A stretch of 51,141 nucleotides of DNA from Oscillospiraceae bacterium (GCA_029218825.1 JAQXSC010000003.1:1-51141); one strand, 5' to 3'; counted from the first letter of the stretch, positions 22,651 to 33,355 are shown. Numbers and translations: made by a program. The notes: generated by a model from the sequence alone, not told the origin.

Positions 22651-23283
22651 TTAACCCTCGATTTCTTTCAGGACTGCATCTGTAGTATCTGCTACAGTAT
22701 CCTGTCCCTCGATTACAACAAGTTTACCCTGCTCCTTGTAATAATTTACAAGTGGCTCGGTTTCCTTGTGGTAAATGTCAAGACGGTTTTTAATGGTATC
22801 AATCTGATCATCCTTGCGCTGAACAAGGGCGCCGCCACAATCGTCGCAAACTCCTTCAACCTTTGGCTTTAGGCTTTCGGTATGATAAGGTCTGCCACAT
22901 TTTTCGCAGACGCGGCGTCCGGACAATCTGTTTACGATAACATCGTCTGCAACCTCAATATCGATTACGTAGTCAATGTTTGCACCCATCTTATCCAGAG
23001 CCTCGGCCTGAGGAATAGTTCTTGGGAAACCATCAAGAATATAACCTGCTTTGCAGTCATCTTCCTGAAGTCTGTCCTTAACGATGCCGATTACAACCTC
23101 GTCAGGAACAAGTTGACCTGCGTCCATAAAGGACTTGGCCTTCAGTCCCATTTCAGTACCGGTTCTCAGCGCTTCTCTGATAATATTACCAGTAGAAATT
23201 GTAGGGATATTAAAATGCTCACATAATACAGCAGCCTGTGTGCCTTTACCTGCACCGGGAGCACCTAACATAATAATGTTCAT
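22651..23283 (-). CDS. adk: Adenylate kinase
   Basis: Adk interconverts ATP, AMP and ADP. The 210-residue long-form enzyme has the P-loop GAPGAGKGT at residues 7-15, the AMP-site STGNIIRE and DGFPRT. Its LID is the Gram-positive zinc-binding type with CEKC and CDDC motifs. It lies 18 bases after secY. Confidence 0.97.
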   Translation of the reverse strand: MNIIMLGAPGAGKGTQAAVLCEHFNIPTISTGNIIREALRTGTEMGLKAKSFMDAGQLVPDEVVIGIVKDRLQEDDCKAGYILDGFPRTIPQAEALDKMGANIDYVIDIEVADDVIVNRLSGRRVCEKCGRPYHTESLKPKVEGVCDDCGGALVQRKDDQIDTIKNRLDIYHKETEPLVNYYKEQGKLVVIEGQDTVADTTDAVLKEIEG

Positions 23284-23301
23284 AAAATCCTATCCTTTCA
23301 A

Positions 23302-24624
23302 TTAGTCAAGGAATCCCTTGTAATGACGCATCATCATCTGTGATTCCATCTGCTTACTTGTTTCAAGAGCAACACCTACAATAATGATGATTGAAGTACC
23401 GCCCATTGACAGCGCACCCATATTTGTGAACTTTGAATAAAGTAGCGGAACAAGTGCGATGAAAGCAAGGAACAGACATCCGATAAGAGTGATTCTTGAA
23501 AGAATCTTCTTAATAAACTCAGCAGTTGAGGCACCCGGACGAATACCCGGAATTGTACCGTTGTTCTGCTTGAGGTTATTAGCCATCTCAATAGGATTGT
23601 ACTGAATTGTGGTATAGAAATAACCGAACATTATAATCAAAACAAAGTACAATACGATATATAACCAACCGCTTGTGCTGAAGGCGTCAAAAACACCTGC
23701 CATAAAGGAGTTTGCCTCAGGCTGCCAGAAAATCTGGATTGTACTTGGAATTGAAAGAATTGATGAAGCAAAAATGATTGGAAGTACGCCGCCTAAAGCA
23801 ACCTTAATAGGTAGGTGACTTGACTGACCGCCATACATTTTTCTTCCTACAACACGTTTTGCGTATTGGATTGGGATTCTTCTTTCGGAGTCCTGCATAA
23901 ATGTGATAACCCACACAACAATAAGGAATAGAACAACCCAAAGCGGAACATAGATAAAGTATCCTGTTGCACCCTGAAGTGCTAATCCCCAGTACTGACC
24001 GAGTACGCTTACTGTGTATGGTAAACGAGCTACGATACCTGCGAACAGAAGAATTGAAATACCGTTACCGATACCCTTTTCGTTAATCTGCTCACCGAAC
24101 CACATCATAACAGCAGTACCTGCTGTGAATGCAAGGATGATTACGATAGCAGCAAACCATAGGCTGAATCCGTCTCTGTAGGTAACAATGTTGTTGCCGT
24201 AGAGGTAGAAATAGTAGGCTGTGCCTTGAATTAAGCCCAGAATAACGGTAGCATAACGTGTGATTGTTGCAATTTTCTTACGTCCTGCTTCACCCTCTTT
24301 TGCCATTCTTTCAAGAGGAGGGATAGCAACAGTAAGAAGTTGCATAATAATTGAAGCATTGATATACGGTGTAACACCCATAGCAAAAATTGTTGCGTTT
24401 GAGAAAGCACCGCCGGACAATGTGTTCAAATAAGCAAGTGCTGAACTGCTGGCTGTTGAATTAACGTCTGAAAGACTTGCCATAGCAGCACTTAAAGCAT
24501 CCATATCCAGGAATGGAACAGGGATAACTGAACCAACTCTGAATGCGATTACGATTAAAACTGTAAAAATTAACTTTCTTCTTAAATCCGGTATGCCCCA
24601 GGCATTTCTAATTGTTTTAAACAA
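23302..24624 (-). CDS. secY: Protein translocase subunit SecY
   Basis: The 440-residue channel subunit of the Sec translocon has ten predicted membrane helices, with the plug region around GGAFSNATIFAMGVTPYINA and the cytoplasmic loop SERRIPIQYAKR that contacts ribosome or SecA. It lies directly after rplO with no intergenic base, as in other spc operons. Secreted proteins in this window, such as the peptidase and the M23 hydrolase, would use it. Confidence 0.97.
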   Translation of the reverse strand: MFKTIRNAWGIPDLRRKLIFTVLIVIAFRVGSVIPVPFLDMDALSAAMASLSDVNSTASSSALAYLNTLSGGAFSNATIFAMGVTPYINASIIMQLLTVAIPPLERMAKEGEAGRKKIATITRYATVILGLIQGTAYYFYLYGNNIVTYRDGFSLWFAAIVIILAFTAGTAVMMWFGEQINEKGIGNGISILLFAGIVARLPYTVSVLGQYWGLALQGATGYFIYVPLWVVLFLIVVWVITFMQDSERRIPIQYAKRVVGRKMYGGQSSHLPIKVALGGVLPIIFASSILSIPSTIQIFWQPEANSFMAGVFDAFSTSGWLYIVLYFVLIIMFGYFYTTIQYNPIEMANNLKQNNGTIPGIRPGASTAEFIKKILSRITLIGCLFLAFIALVPLLYSKFTNMGALSMGGTSIIIIVGVALETSKQMESQMMMRHYKGFLD

Positions 24625-25068
24625 TTAAATCACCTCTGCCTTTCCGCCGGCAGCCTCAATCGCTGCTTTTGCAGATTCAGAATAAGCAGTAACCTTTACA
24701 TTTAATTTCTTTTCAAGTTTGCCGTTGCCAAGAATCTTAACACCGTCAAATGAATTCTTAACTACACCTGCAGCAACAAGTGTTTCAACAGTAACATCAG
24801 CACCATCTTCAAACTTGCTGTTTAAGGTAGAAAGGTTAACAGTAACAATCTCTTTTGCGAAAATGTTGTTAAAACCTCTCTTTGGCAGACGACGCTGTAA
24901 TGGCATCTGACCGCCTTCAAAACCCGGACGAACACCGCCGCCTGATCTTGCTTTCTGACCTTTATGACCCTTACCGGCTGTTTTACCCCAACCTGAGCCA
25001 TGGCCACGACCTACTCTTTTAACGGACTTCTTTGAGCCCTCAGCAGGAGAAAGTTCATGTAACTTCAT
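24625..25068 (-). CDS. rplO: 50S ribosomal protein L15
   Basis: The 147-residue protein opens [20 protein letters not shown] and carries the glycine-rich rRNA-binding tail [20 protein letters not shown]15 joins 23S domains late in 50S assembly. It follows rpmD by 15 bases and directly abuts secY. Confidence 0.97.
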   Translation of the reverse strand: MKLHELSPAEGSKKSVKRVGRGHGSGWGKTAGKGHKGQKARSGGGVRPGFEGGQMPLQRRLPKRGFNNIFAKEIVTVNLSTLNSKFEDGADVTVETLVAAGVVKNSFDGVKILGNGKLEKKLNVKVTAYSESAKAAIEAAGGKAEVI

Positions 25069-25083
25069 AATTTTCGCACCTCC

Positions 25084-25254
25084 TTATGCTTCTGTAACCT
25101 CTACGAGGTGGTTAATCTTTGCAATTTTGCCCTTAGTCATAGGATTATCAGGCTGTTCAGTAACGTCGCCGATTCTCTTTAGACCTAAAGACTGAGCGGT
25201 TGCAATCTGATCTTTCTTTGAACCGATTAGGCTCTTAACTAACTTAATTTTCAT
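25084..25254 (-). CDS. rpmD: 50S ribosomal protein L30
   Basis: A 56-residue protein beginning MKIKLVKSLIGSKKDQIATA and continuing GLKRIGDV, as L30 does. The short gene fills the gap between rpsE and rplO exactly where L30 is expected. AGGGAGG stands upstream of the ATG. L30 is absent from some lineages, so its presence is informative. Confidence 0.95.
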   Translation of the reverse strand: MKIKLVKSLIGSKKDQIATAQSLGLKRIGDVTEQPDNPMTKGKIAKINHLVEVTEA

Positions 25255-25268
25255 ATTGCAAACCTCCC

Positions 25269-25766
25269 TTATATGATTTCTTTTACGGACTTGCCGCGGA
25301 TTGCAGCAACTTCCTCAGCAGAACGCAGAGCAGCAAGACCCTGAAGGGTTGCACGAACTACGTTGCAAGGATTGTTTGAACGTAAAGCCTTTGTTCTGAT
25401 ATCCTTAATACCTACAGCCTCAACAACTGCACGTACAGGACCACCGGCGATAACACCTGTACCGGGAGCAGCAGGTTTCATAAGAACTCTGCCTGCGCCG
25501 TATGCACCAATGATTTCGTGTGGAATTGTTGTACCGCGAAGTGATACTTTAATAAGATTTTTCTTTGCATCTTCGATGCCCTTACGGATTGCGTCAGGAA
25601 CTTCGCCTGCTTTACCAATACCAAAGCCTACTACACCGTTGCCGTCGCCAACTACTACCAAAGCAGCGAATTTATAAATTCTACCACCTTTTACAGTCTT
25701 GGAAACACGGTTGATAGTAACAACTCTTTCCTGAAGCTCGCCTGTAATTTCAATATTATTAGCCAA
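25269..25766 (-). CDS. rpsE: 30S ribosomal protein S5
   Basis: The 165-residue protein has the N-terminal double-stranded RNA-binding fold ([22 protein letters not shown]) and the C-terminal ribosomal S5 domain ([19 protein letters not shown]). S5 lines the mRNA entry and contributes to decoding accuracy. It lies 14 bases before rpmD and 18 after rplR. Confidence 0.97.
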   Translation of the reverse strand: MANNIEITGELQERVVTINRVSKTVKGGRIYKFAALVVVGDGNGVVGFGIGKAGEVPDAIRKGIEDAKKNLIKVSLRGTTIPHEIIGAYGAGRVLMKPAAPGTGVIAGGPVRAVVEAVGIKDIRTKALRSNNPCNVVRATLQGLAALRSAEEVAAIRGKSVKEII

Positions 25767-25784
25767 AGTTATTCCTCCCCTTCC

Positions 25785-26144
25785 TTAGAAATTGAGGCCG
25801 CCCTCACGGGCGCCTTCGGCCAATTCCTTAACACGGCCGTGATAGATGTTTCCGCCTCTGTCGAATACCACGTCAACGATATTCTTCTCTGCAGCACGCT
25901 GTGCAACAAGTTTGCCTACAGCCTTTGCTGCCTCTTTGTTTCCGCCGTTACCGGTGATTTCCTTGTCAAGACTTGAAGCCTGAGCAAGAGTAACACCATT
26001 TACGTCATCAATAATCTGAGCATAAATGTTGTTTGTGGAGCGGAAAACGCATAAACGTGGACACTGTGCTGTGCCACTGATTTTACTACGAACTCTTCTA
26101 TGTCTTTTCTGACGAGCTTTTTTAGTATCAGGTCTGTTTACCAT
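25785..26144 (-). CDS. rplR: 50S ribosomal protein L18
   Basis: The 119-residue protein begins [24 protein letters not shown] and ends in the conserved [18 protein letters not shown]18 binds 5S rRNA with L5 in the central protuberance. The gene is 18 bases after rplF, with AAGGAGTG before the ATG. Confidence 0.97.
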   Translation of the reverse strand: MVNRPDTKKARQKRHRRVRSKISGTAQCPRLCVFRSTNNIYAQIIDDVNGVTLAQASSLDKEITGNGGNKEAAKAVGKLVAQRAAEKNIVDVVFDRGGNIYHGRVKELAEGAREGGLNF

Positions 26145-26162
26145 TTTTCATTCACTCCTTAA

Positions 26163-26705
26163 TTACTTACCCTTACCGGCTTTGCCTTCCTTACGGCGGA
26201 TATGCTCTTCTTTATACTTGATACCCTTACCCTTATAAGGCTCCGGTGGACGTTTTTCTCTAACCTCGGCAGCAAACTGACCAACCTTTTGCTTATCAAT
26301 GCCGACGATGATGATTTTGTTTGGATCGGGAACTTCGATTGTGATATCCTCGTTATCCTCCATAATAACCTTATGTGAATAACCAAGGTTCATAATGCAC
26401 TGCTTACCTTTCTTTTCTACACGGTAACCAACGCCGTTAACTTCAAGTTCCTTTTTGTAGCCTTCAGTAACACCAACGATCATATTTGCGATAAGTGTTC
26501 TTGTAAGACCATGTAAAGAGCGATTTGTTTTCTCATCGTTAGGACGAGTTACAACAATCTCTTCACCCTGAACCTCGACTGTCATAGCCGGGTTGTAGTT
26601 TAAGTCAAGTGTACCCTTAGGTCCCTTAACTTCGATTACGCCGTCGTTAATTGTAACAGTAACACCGGCGGGAATATTTATAGGTTTTCTTCCAATTCGA
26701 GACAT
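26163..26705 (-). CDS. rplF: 50S ribosomal protein L6
   Basis: The 180-residue protein starts SRIGRKPINIPAGVTV and has two tandem L6 folds, the second ending in EPYKGKGIKYKEEHIRRKEGK. L6 lies by the sarcin-ricin loop and factor-binding site. It is 14 bases after rpsH. Confidence 0.97.
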   Translation of the reverse strand: MSRIGRKPINIPAGVTVTINDGVIEVKGPKGTLDLNYNPAMTVEVQGEEIVVTRPNDEKTNRSLHGLTRTLIANMIVGVTEGYKKELEVNGVGYRVEKKGKQCIMNLGYSHKVIMEDNEDITIEVPDPNKIIIVGIDKQKVGQFAAEVREKRPPEPYKGKGIKYKEEHIRRKEGKAGKGK

Positions 26706-26719
26706 TTTCGCACCTCCTA

Positions 26720-27118
26720 TTACCAGATGTATGCGAGAACTTCGCCGCCAACGTGCTCTTTACGTGCCTGACGATCAGTCATAACACCCTTAGATGTTGA
26801 AATGATAGCGATACCAAGGCCTTTCATAACCTTTGGCATATTCTCTACATCACTATATATACGTAAGCCCGGTTTTGATACACGACGCAGACCTGTGATT
26901 ACAGGAGTTTTGCTGTCTGTGTACTTTAATGTAACCTTGATTACACCCTGCTTACCGTCTTCAATTACTGTGAAGCTCTTAATATAACCCTCATCAACAA
27001 GAATCTGACAGATGTTCTTCTTTAGATTAGATGCAGGTATATCAACAGTGTCGTGTTTTGCTGAGTTAGCATTACGGATTCTTGTAAGTAAATCAGCGAT
27101 TGTATCTGTAATTTGCAT
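26720..27118 (-). CDS. rpsH: 30S ribosomal protein S8
   Basis: The 132-residue protein begins [18 protein letters not shown] and ends with [27 protein letters not shown]8 binds the central domain of 16S rRNA; in other bacteria it represses translation of the spc operon. Nothing before rplE here can be shown to be such a target. The gene is 19 bases after rpsN. Confidence 0.97.
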   Translation of the reverse strand: MQITDTIADLLTRIRNANSAKHDTVDIPASNLKKNICQILVDEGYIKSFTVIEDGKQGVIKVTLKYTDSKTPVITGLRRVSKPGLRIYSDVENMPKVMKGLGIAIISTSKGVMTDRQARKEHVGGEVLAYIW

Positions 27119-27137
27119 ACCTTGTTACCTCCTTTGC

Positions 27138-27323
27138 TTACCAGCTTGCTTTCTTTACGCCCGGAATTTCACCCTTATATGCTAATTCACGGAAGCAAAT
27201 ACGACAAATGCCGAACTTACGAAGGTAGGCGTGTGGTCTACCACAGATTTTGCATCTTGAATATTCACGAGTTGAATATTTCTGTTTTTTCTGCTGCTTC
27301 ATTTTCATAGCAGTTTTAGCCAC
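27138..27323 (-). CDS. rpsN: 30S ribosomal protein S14 type Z
   Basis: The 61-residue zinc-binding form has Cys24/Cys27 (CKIC) and Cys40/Cys43 (CRIC), then [16 protein letters not shown]. The short zinc form is typical of Firmicutes; a zinc-free long form, usually zinc-regulated, is not in the window. It lies between rplE and rpsH. Confidence 0.97.
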   Translation of the reverse strand: MAKTAMKMKQQKKQKYSTREYSRCKICGRPHAYLRKFGICRICFRELAYKGEIPGVKKASW

Positions 27324-27335
27324 AACAATCCCTCC

Positions 27336-27875
27336 TTACTTTGCAAACGGTGCACCCATAAGTGTTAATAACTCACGAGCCTCTTCATCAGTCTTGGCTG
27401 TAGTAACGAATACGATATCCATACCACGAACCTTGTCAATCTTATCATAATCGATTTCAGGGAAAATTAACTGTTCCTTTAGACCCATGGAATAGTTACC
27501 ACGGCCGTCGAAAGAGTTAGGGTTAATTCCTCTGAAGTCACGTACACGAGGAAGAGCAACGTTGAAGAGTCTGTCTAAGAACTCATACATTCTCTCGCCT
27601 CTCAGTGTAACTTTAGCACCGATAGCCATACCCTCACGAAGTTTGAAGTTAGCAACAGACTTTCTTGCACGGCAAACCATTGCTTTCTGGCCTGTGATAA
27701 TTCCTAAATCGTTTACGATAGCATCGATTACTTTAGAATTGTCTTTTGCTTCACCGGCACCAACATTGATAACAATTTTATCAAGCTTTGGAATCTCCAT
27801 TACGCTTTTGTAGGAGAACTTTTTCATAAGAGCAGGTGAAACTTCTTTAGAATAAAATTCTTTAAGTCTTGCCAT
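27336..27875 (-). CDS. rplE: 50S ribosomal protein L5
   Basis: The 179-residue protein begins [19 protein letters not shown] and has the conserved [11 protein letters not shown] and [21 protein letters not shown]5 binds 5S rRNA and contacts P-site tRNA and S13. It follows rplX by 14 bases with AAGGAGGA before the start. Confidence 0.97.
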   Translation of the reverse strand: MARLKEFYSKEVSPALMKKFSYKSVMEIPKLDKIVINVGAGEAKDNSKVIDAIVNDLGIITGQKAMVCRARKSVANFKLREGMAIGAKVTLRGERMYEFLDRLFNVALPRVRDFRGINPNSFDGRGNYSMGLKEQLIFPEIDYDKIDKVRGMDIVFVTTAKTDEEARELLTLMGAPFAK

Positions 27876-27889
27876 ATTCTAAATCCTCC

Positions 27890-28207
27890 TTAAATTGCTT
27901 CGCCGCATTTTCTGCAAATACGACCCTTTGAGCCGTCTTCGTAGATTTTGTGGCCGATTCTTGTTGGTTGCTTACAACGTGGGCATACTAACTGAACTTT
28001 GTCAGCGTACATAGCAGCCTCAGCCTTGATAATGCCGCCGGGCTCGCCCATTCTTCTTGGCTTAACATGCTTTGAAACCATGTTAACTTTCTCAACGATA
28101 ACCTTGCGCTCGCTTGGGGAAACAGCCAAAACCGTACCCTTTTTGCCCTTGTCTTTACCGCTGATAACTACTACGGTGTCGCCTGTTTTTACATGAAGTT
28201 TATTCAT
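27890..28207 (-). CDS. rplX: 50S ribosomal protein L24
   Basis: A 105-residue KOW protein ([24 protein letters not shown]) that starts 50S assembly. Two CxxC pairs at the C-terminus (CPRC and CRKC) suggest a zinc-ribbon tail, as in many anaerobe L24 proteins. A TTG 15 bases upstream is in frame, but GGAGGTG lies six bases before the ATG at 28207, so I use that start. Confidence 0.96.
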   Translation of the reverse strand: MNKLHVKTGDTVVVISGKDKGKKGTVLAVSPSERKVIVEKVNMVSKHVKPRRMGEPGGIIKAEAAMYADKVQLVCPRCKQPTRIGHKIYEDGSKGRICRKCGEAI

Positions 28208-28222
28208 TTGTGACACCTCCAA

Positions 28223-28591
28223 TTAAAGTACTTCCGGAGCAAGAGATAAAATCTTTAGATAATCCTTATCACGAAGTTCTCTTGCAACGGGTCCAAAGAT
28301 ACGTGTGCCCTTTGGATTCTTGTCTTCTTTAATAATAACTGCTGCGTTTTCATCAAAACGAATGTAAGTACCGTCTTCACGACGTACGCCCTTTGCGGAA
28401 CGTACTACAACTGCCTTTACAACTTCGCCTTTCTTAACAACGCCGCCGGGTGCTGCTTTCTTAACAGAAGCAACAATTACGTCGCCAATATTAGCGTATC
28501 TTCTTCTTGTACCGCCGAGAACACGAATGCACATAAGTTCTTTTGCGCCTGTGTTGTCAGCGACTTTTAATAAAGTTTGCTGCTGTATCAC
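28223..28591 (-). CDS. rplN: 50S ribosomal protein L14
   Basis: The 122-residue beta-barrel protein starts [20 protein letters not shown] and contains [19 protein letters not shown]14 sits at the subunit interface near L19 and the 16S rRNA. It lies 15 bases before rplX and 13 after rpsQ. Confidence 0.97.
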   Translation of the reverse strand: MIQQQTLLKVADNTGAKELMCIRVLGGTRRRYANIGDVIVASVKKAAPGGVVKKGEVVKAVVVRSAKGVRREDGTYIRFDENAAVIIKEDKNPKGTRIFGPVARELRDKDYLKILSLAPEVL

Positions 28592-28604
28592 AGTGTGTTC
28601 CTCC

Positions 28605-28862
28605 TTATTTAGCCTTTTCTACAATCTCGACGAGTCTCCATCTTTTATCCTTAGAAAGAGGACGGGTCTCCATAATCTTAACACGGTCGCCTATGTGTGC
28701 TTCATTATTTTCATCATGAGCCTTAAAACGAACTGAACGCTTAACAATTTTATTGTAGAGTTTGTGTTTAACGCTATCTTCAACTAAAACAACGATTGTC
28801 TTGTCCATTTTATCGGAAACAACCTTGCCGATAGCAGTTTTTCTCATATTTCTTTCAGCCAT
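28605..28862 (-). CDS. rpsQ: 30S ribosomal protein S17
   Basis: The 85-residue OB-fold protein has the conserved [17 protein letters not shown] and [21 protein letters not shown]17 stabilises the 16S 5' domain. It is 18 bases after rpmC, with AAGGAGGAC before the ATG. Confidence 0.97.
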   Translation of the reverse strand: MAERNMRKTAIGKVVSDKMDKTIVVLVEDSVKHKLYNKIVKRSVRFKAHDENNEAHIGDRVKIMETRPLSKDKRWRLVEIVEKAK

Positions 28863-28880
28863 TGTTAGTGTCCTCCTTCC

Positions 28881-29081
28881 TTATTCTTCGCCGGCAAGTT
28901 CAAGTTCACGAAGAACTGTAGATACTCTTGCGATATCTTTTTTAACTGCCTTGATGCGAGTAGGATTTTCAAGTTGGTTGATAGCCAACTGGAAACGAAG
29001 GTTAAATAACTCTTCTTTCAGGTCTTTGAGCTTAATTTCAAGCTCTTCTACTGAAGATTCTCTTAGTTCTGACGCTTTCAT
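28881..29081 (-). CDS. rpmC: 50S ribosomal protein L29
   Basis: The 66-residue helical-hairpin protein begins [20 protein letters not shown] and ends in the usual RVSTVLRE motif. L29 lies at the tunnel exit and helps dock trigger factor and SRP. Its first base overlaps the last base of rplP. Confidence 0.96.
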   Translation of the reverse strand: MKASELRESSVEELEIKLKDLKEELFNLRFQLAINQLENPTRIKAVKKDIARVSTVLRELELAGEE

Positions 29082-29509
29082 TACTGCTCAACCTCCTGAT
29101 CTGATTTTTTTACAAATTTGCATTTGATTGGTAACTTCATAGCTGCAAGACGCATAGCTTCACGTGCTGTTGCTTCATCTACGCCGCCACCGATTTCGAA
29201 CATAATTCTGTCCGGCTTAACTACTGCAACCCAGTACTCAGGTGAACCTTTACCGGAACCCATTCGAGTTTCAGCAGGTTTTGCTGTTACAGGCTTGTCA
29301 GGGAATATTTTAATCCAGACTTTACCAACTCTCTTGCAGTAACGTGTCATAGCGATACGGGCTGCTTCGATTTGGTTGGAAGTAATCCAGGCAGGCTCTA
29401 ATGCCTGTAGACCAAAATCACCGTAAGTAATCTTGTTACCGCGGAACGCTCTACCTGTCATACGACCTCTGTGAACACGTCTGAATTTTACACGCTTTGG
29501 CATTAGCAT
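29081..29509 (-). CDS. rplP: 50S ribosomal protein L16
   Basis: The 142-residue protein starts [19 protein letters not shown] and contains [27 protein letters not shown] sequence at about residue 70-90 ([16 protein letters not shown]). L16 positions A-site tRNA. The first of the two near ATGs is kept because Firmicute L16 proteins begin M-L-M-P-K-R. It shares one base with rpsC and one with rpmC. Confidence 0.97.
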   Translation of the reverse strand: MLMPKRVKFRRVHRGRMTGRAFRGNKITYGDFGLQALEPAWITSNQIEAARIAMTRYCKRVGKVWIKIFPDKPVTAKPAETRMGSGKGSPEYWVAVVKPDRIMFEIGGGVDEATAREAMRLAAMKLPIKCKFVKKSDQEVEQ

Positions 29510-30189
29510 TATTTTCTGCCCCCTTCCTTACGAGGCTTTCTGTCTCTTTTAGCCTTGCTTTCGTTAAGAACTTCGCCTTTGTAAAGCCATACTTTAACAC
29601 CGATTTTACCGTATGTTGTGTTAGCCTCTGCAAAGCCGTAGTCGATGTCTGCACGCAGAGTCTGTAGAGGAATTGTACCCTCGTGATATGTTTCTGAACG
29701 TGCAATTTCAGCACCGTTTAGACGGCCTGAACACTGAACCTTGATACCTCTTGCGCCAAGTTTCATTGCGTTTCTGATAGCCATTTTCATAGCACGTCTG
29801 AAAGCGATACGCTTTTCAAGTTGTAAAGCAATATTCTCAGCAGCAAGTTGAGCGTTAAGGTCAGGGTTTTTGATTTCAACAATATTGATAGCAACAGGTT
29901 TGTTTAAGAACTGCTCACACTGAACACGAAGTTTCTCGATTTCAGCACCGCCCTTACCGATAACCATACCCGGTTTAGCGCAGTGGATGTGAAGTCTTAC
30001 TCTTTTACCGTCACGTTCAATTTCGATTTTTGAGATACCTGCTGTGTATAACTGCTTCTTTAAAGTTTTACGAAGGTTGTAGTCTTCTACAAGTGTATCG
30101 CCAAAATCCTTCTTTGAAGCAAACCAACGGAAATCCCAGTTTTTGATGATACCTACACGAATACCGTGTGGATTAACTTTTTGTCCCAT
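29509..30189 (-). CDS. rpsC: 30S ribosomal protein S3
   Basis: The 226-residue protein begins [19 protein letters not shown]. Its KH domain carries [15 protein letters not shown] at about residues 75-90. Its C-terminal domain contains [21 protein letters not shown]3 forms part of the mRNA entry helicase. It is 15 bases after rplV. Confidence 0.97.
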   Translation of the reverse strand: MGQKVNPHGIRVGIIKNWDFRWFASKKDFGDTLVEDYNLRKTLKKQLYTAGISKIEIERDGKRVRLHIHCAKPGMVIGKGGAEIEKLRVQCEQFLNKPVAINIVEIKNPDLNAQLAAENIALQLEKRIAFRRAMKMAIRNAMKLGARGIKVQCSGRLNGAEIARSETYHEGTIPLQTLRADIDYGFAEANTTYGKIGVKVWLYKGEVLNESKAKRDRKPRKEGGRK

Positions 30190-30204
30190 ACTATTAACCT
30201 CCCC

Positions 30205-30540
30205 TTATTCCTTTTCCTTGAGCACAAGGGTAATGTGGGATGTTCTCTTGTTAATTCTAAATGCTCTACCCTGAGCCCTTGGCTGAATTCTCTTTAGGAT
30301 AGGGCCTGCTGTTGCATTACAAGATGCAACGTATAGTTTAGATACATCCATGTCGTGGTTATTCTCTGCATTAGCCATAGCGGACTTGAGCAACTTTGAA
30401 ACAGGCTCACAAGCGGCCTTTGGAGTGTGCTTAAGAATAGCCTGTGCAAGAACAACGTCTTTACCTCTTATAAGGTCAAGTACCAAGTTAATCTTGCGTG
30501 GTGACATACGGACATATTTTGCATATGCCTTTGCTTCCAT
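30205..30540 (-). CDS. rplV: 50S ribosomal protein L22
   Basis: The 111-residue protein begins [21 protein letters not shown] and has the long tunnel-lining beta hairpin in [20 protein letters not shown]. The hairpin tip shapes the exit tunnel and is where macrolide-resistance changes occur in other bacteria; nothing unusual is visible here. It is 20 bases after rpsS. Confidence 0.97.
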   Translation of the reverse strand: MEAKAYAKYVRMSPRKINLVLDLIRGKDVVLAQAILKHTPKAACEPVSKLLKSAMANAENNHDMDVSKLYVASCNATAGPILKRIQPRAQGRAFRINKRTSHITLVLKEKE

Positions 30541-30560
30541 TGCAATACTCTCCTTCCGCC

Positions 30561-30830
30561 TTATGATGTCTTAGAACCGGCATGGCCCTTGAATGTTCTG
30601 GTTGGTGCGAACTCGCCGAGCTTATGACCAACCATATCTTCGGTTACATATACCGGAACGTGTTTGCGTCCGTCATGGACTGCAAATGTATGGCCTACAA
30701 AATCAGGGAAAATAGTAGAACTTCTTGACCAAGTCTTTAAAATTCTCTTTTCGCCCTTTTCGTTCATTTCAAGAACCCTTTTTAACAGTTTAGGCTGGAC
30801 AAAAGGGCCTTTTTTAGTACTTCTACTCAT
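30561..30830 (-). CDS. rpsS: 30S ribosomal protein S19
   Basis: The 89-residue protein starts [20 protein letters not shown] and contains [19 protein letters not shown], invariant in S19, which works at the 30S head with S13. It is 20 bases after rplB. Confidence 0.97.
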   Translation of the reverse strand: MSRSTKKGPFVQPKLLKRVLEMNEKGEKRILKTWSRSSTIFPDFVGHTFAVHDGRKHVPVYVTEDMVGHKLGEFAPTRTFKGHAGSKTS

Positions 30831-30850
30831 AATTAAGCTCCTTTCCTGCC

Positions 30851-31684
30851 TTACTTACCGTTTCTTCTGCGAACGATTAACTTATCGCTCTGTTTATGTT
30901 TCTTACGAGTCTTGTAACCAAGAGCCGGTTTACCCCAAGGGGTAACAGGTCCCGGACGACCAACAGGTGATTTACCTTCACCACCGCCGTGAGGGTGGTC
31001 GTTAGGGTTCATAACTGAACCTCTTACTGTAGGTCTCCAACCCATATTTCTCTTACGTCCTGCTTTACCGATTTTTACGTTTTCGTGGTCTGTGTTACCA
31101 ACCTGTCCAACAGTAGCCATACAGTTCTCAGGAACATTACGGAGTTCGGATGATGGAAGTCTTAAAAGAGCCATACCGTTTTCTTTAGCCATAAGCTGAG
31201 CCATATTACCTGCGGAACGAGCAAGCTGAGCGCCTCTGCCCGGATAAAGCTCAATGTTGTGGATAAATGTACCAACAGGAATGTTCTTCAGCGGTAATGC
31301 GTTACCGGGCTTGATATCAGCATCAGGACCTGCAACAACCTTATCGCCAACCTTAAGACCTTCAGGAGCGATGATATATGCTTTCTCGCCGTCTGTATAT
31401 TCGATTAATGCGATGAACGCACTACGGTTTGGATCGTACTCTAATGTAGCAACGATACCCTCAACGCCAAACTTCTGACGTTTAAAATCAATAACACGGT
31501 ACTTTCTTCTGTTACCGCCGCCTCTGTGACGAACAGTAATTCTGCCGTAGCTGTTACGACCTGAATGCTTCTTTAACGGAGCAAGAAGACTTTTTTCAGG
31601 TGCTACCTTTGAAAGACCGGAGTAGTCAGTAACCGACTTGTTTCTCATAGAGTTGATGGTCGGCTTGTAAACTTTAATAGCCAT
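30851..31684 (-). CDS. rplB: 50S ribosomal protein L2
   Basis: The 277-residue protein begins [20 protein letters not shown]. It has an OB fold and SH3-like barrel and the C-terminal [21 protein letters not shown] region, including the conserved histidine beside it (NDHPHGGG) linked to peptidyl-transferase function. It is 79 bases after rplW, an unusually large gap that can fold into a hairpin (31714-31731). Confidence 0.97.
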   Translation of the reverse strand: MAIKVYKPTINSMRNKSVTDYSGLSKVAPEKSLLAPLKKHSGRNSYGRITVRHRGGGNRRKYRVIDFKRQKFGVEGIVATLEYDPNRSAFIALIEYTDGEKAYIIAPEGLKVGDKVVAGPDADIKPGNALPLKNIPVGTFIHNIELYPGRGAQLARSAGNMAQLMAKENGMALLRLPSSELRNVPENCMATVGQVGNTDHENVKIGKAGRKRNMGWRPTVRGSVMNPNDHPHGGGEGKSPVGRPGPVTPWGKPALGYKTRKKHKQSDKLIVRRRNGK

Positions 31685-31713
31685 TTAATTCACTCTCCTC
31701 ATGATGGCTTTGC

Positions 31714-31731
31714 GGGGAAATGGCGTTCCCC
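31714..31731. promoter_or_regulatory. Hairpin in the rplW-rplB gap
   Basis: GGGGAA and TTCCCC (31714-31719 and 31726-31731) form a 6-bp stem with a 6-base loop in the 79-base spacer between rplW and rplB. No T tract follows. It may be an mRNA-processing or regulatory structure; no function can be read from it. Confidence 0.3.
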
Positions 31732-31763
31732 ATACATTCTGCCTATATATTAGTATATAAGGC

Positions 31764-32057
31764 TTACATCATGCCTTCAAAAAATTCGATTGATTTGCTG
31801 TCCTGAGTTAAAGTTACTATTGCCTTTTTCCAGGACTTTGTGTAGCCACCGTTGTTCTGACCCTGGCGACGGAATTTACCGCGTACGCTTACGGTGTTTA
31901 CCTTTGCTACCTTTACTTTAAAAAGTTCTTCACAAGCTTTTGCAATTTCAATCTTATTTGCTGACTTTGCAACTTCGAAGGTGTACTTTTTATCAACAGC
32001 GCCCATCATAGATTTCTCTGTGATAATCGGACGGATTATAATATCCTGTGCTATCAT
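31764..32057 (-). CDS. rplW: 50S ribosomal protein L23
   Basis: The 97-residue protein begins [17 protein letters not shown] and has the conserved [23 protein letters not shown]23 borders the tunnel exit and is the docking site for trigger factor and SRP. Its start overlaps the rplD stop by four bases. Confidence 0.97.
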   Translation of the reverse strand: MIAQDIIIRPIITEKSMMGAVDKKYTFEVAKSANKIEIAKACEELFKVKVAKVNTVSVRGKFRRQGQNNGGYTKSWKKAIVTLTQDSKSIEFFEGMM

Positions 32058-32677
32058 GCGTAAACCTCCTCAATCTTGCTTACTGCATCCTTAGCGATAA
32101 CAAGTTTGCCTGCGTTAAGAATGTCATATACGTTAAGTTCGTTAACCTGTGCTGTTTTAACGCCCGGAATATTGGAAGCAGACTTGATAACCTTTTTATC
32201 TACCTCAGGTAGAACGATTAGAGCCTTCTTCTCAACGCCGATAGCGTTAAGCATCTCAACCATAACTTTTGTTTTGAACTCGCTTGTTGTGATTGAATCA
32301 ACAACGATAACCTCGTTTTCAGCAACCTTTGAAGAAAGAGCAGACTTCATAGCAAGTCTTTTAACTTTCTTGTTTACAGAGAAACTGTAATCTCTTGGCT
32401 TTGGTGCGAATACGATACCACCGTGTGTCCACTGTGGAGCACGAGTTGAGCCCTGACGAGCACGACCTGTGCCTTTTTGTCTCCAAGGCTTCTTACCGCC
32501 GCCGGAAACTTCGCTTCTTGTTAAAGCGGACTGTGTACCCTGACGCTGATTTGCAAGGTAACTAACTACCATCTGGTGCATAACAGCCTCGTTTGGTTCA
32601 ACAGCAAATACAGAATCAGCAAGTTCGATTGTTGAAACCTTCTTGCCTTTCATATCTACTACGTTAATACTTGGCAT
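32054..32677 (-). CDS. rplD: 50S ribosomal protein L4
   Basis: The 207-residue protein contains the tunnel loop region [23 protein letters not shown], then [19 protein letters not shown]. In enterobacteria L4 represses the S10 operon through its leader; whether the long leader here (33718-34030) plays such a role is unknown. The gene lies 17 bases after rplC. Confidence 0.97.
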   Translation of the reverse strand: MPSINVVDMKGKKVSTIELADSVFAVEPNEAVMHQMVVSYLANQRQGTQSALTRSEVSGGGKKPWRQKGTGRARQGSTRAPQWTHGGIVFAPKPRDYSFSVNKKVKRLAMKSALSSKVAENEVIVVDSITTSEFKTKVMVEMLNAIGVEKKALIVLPEVDKKVIKSASNIPGVKTAQVNELNVYDILNAGKLVIAKDAVSKIEEVYA

Positions 32678-32694
32678 TTAAAAGTCCTCCTTCC

Positions 32695-33327
32695 TTAAGC
32701 TTTAACAGCATCTTTAATTACTACGATGCCCTTGTTTGGTCCCGGAACAGCACCCTTAATTGCAATAAGGTTGTTTTCAACGTCAACCTTAACAACTCTT
32801 AAGTTCTGAACAGTAACCTTTTCTGCGCCTAAGTGGCCTGCCATTCTCTTTCCCTTAAATACTCTTGAAGGGGAAGAACACATACCGATTGAACCGCCGT
32901 GACGTACGCAAGGACCTGTACCGTGAGTTTCCTTTAGTCTGTGGAAATTCCAGCGCTTGATTACGCCTGCAGTACCCTTACCTTTGCTTGTGCCGGTAAC
33001 GTCAATCTTGTCGCCAACAGCAAAAGTGTCAACCTTAACGATGTCGCCTACATTGTAAGCGTCTGTGTCGTCAAAACGGAACTCCTTAAGTGTTTTCTTC
33101 GGAGCAACATCAGCCTTAGCGAAGTGACCCTGTAAAGGCTTTGTAACCTTGTTAGGCTTAACGTCGCCGTAACCAAGCTGAACAGCTGCGTAACCGTCGT
33201 TTTCTACTGTTTTCTTCATTGAAACAACGCATGGACCTGCTTCAACAACAGTAACAGGAACGACTTTACCTGTTTCGTCGAAAATCTGTGTCATACCGAT
33301 TTTCTTGCCGATTAATGCTTTTTGCAT
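32695..33327 (-). CDS. rplC: 50S ribosomal protein L3
   Basis: The 210-residue protein starts [21 protein letters not shown] and has the long extension [30 protein letters not shown] that reaches the peptidyl-transferase centre. It follows rpsJ by 78 bases, a spacer with a perfect 6-bp hairpin. TAAGGAGGA stands before the ATG. Confidence 0.97.
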   Translation of the reverse strand: MQKALIGKKIGMTQIFDETGKVVPVTVVEAGPCVVSMKKTVENDGYAAVQLGYGDVKPNKVTKPLQGHFAKADVAPKKTLKEFRFDDTDAYNVGDIVKVDTFAVGDKIDVTGTSKGKGTAGVIKRWNFHRLKETHGTGPCVRHGGSIGMCSSPSRVFKGKRMAGHLGAEKVTVQNLRVVKVDVENNLIAIKGAVPGPNKGIVVIKDAVKA

Positions 33328-33355
33328 TTTCTATTTCCTCCTTATTAGGTTATTG

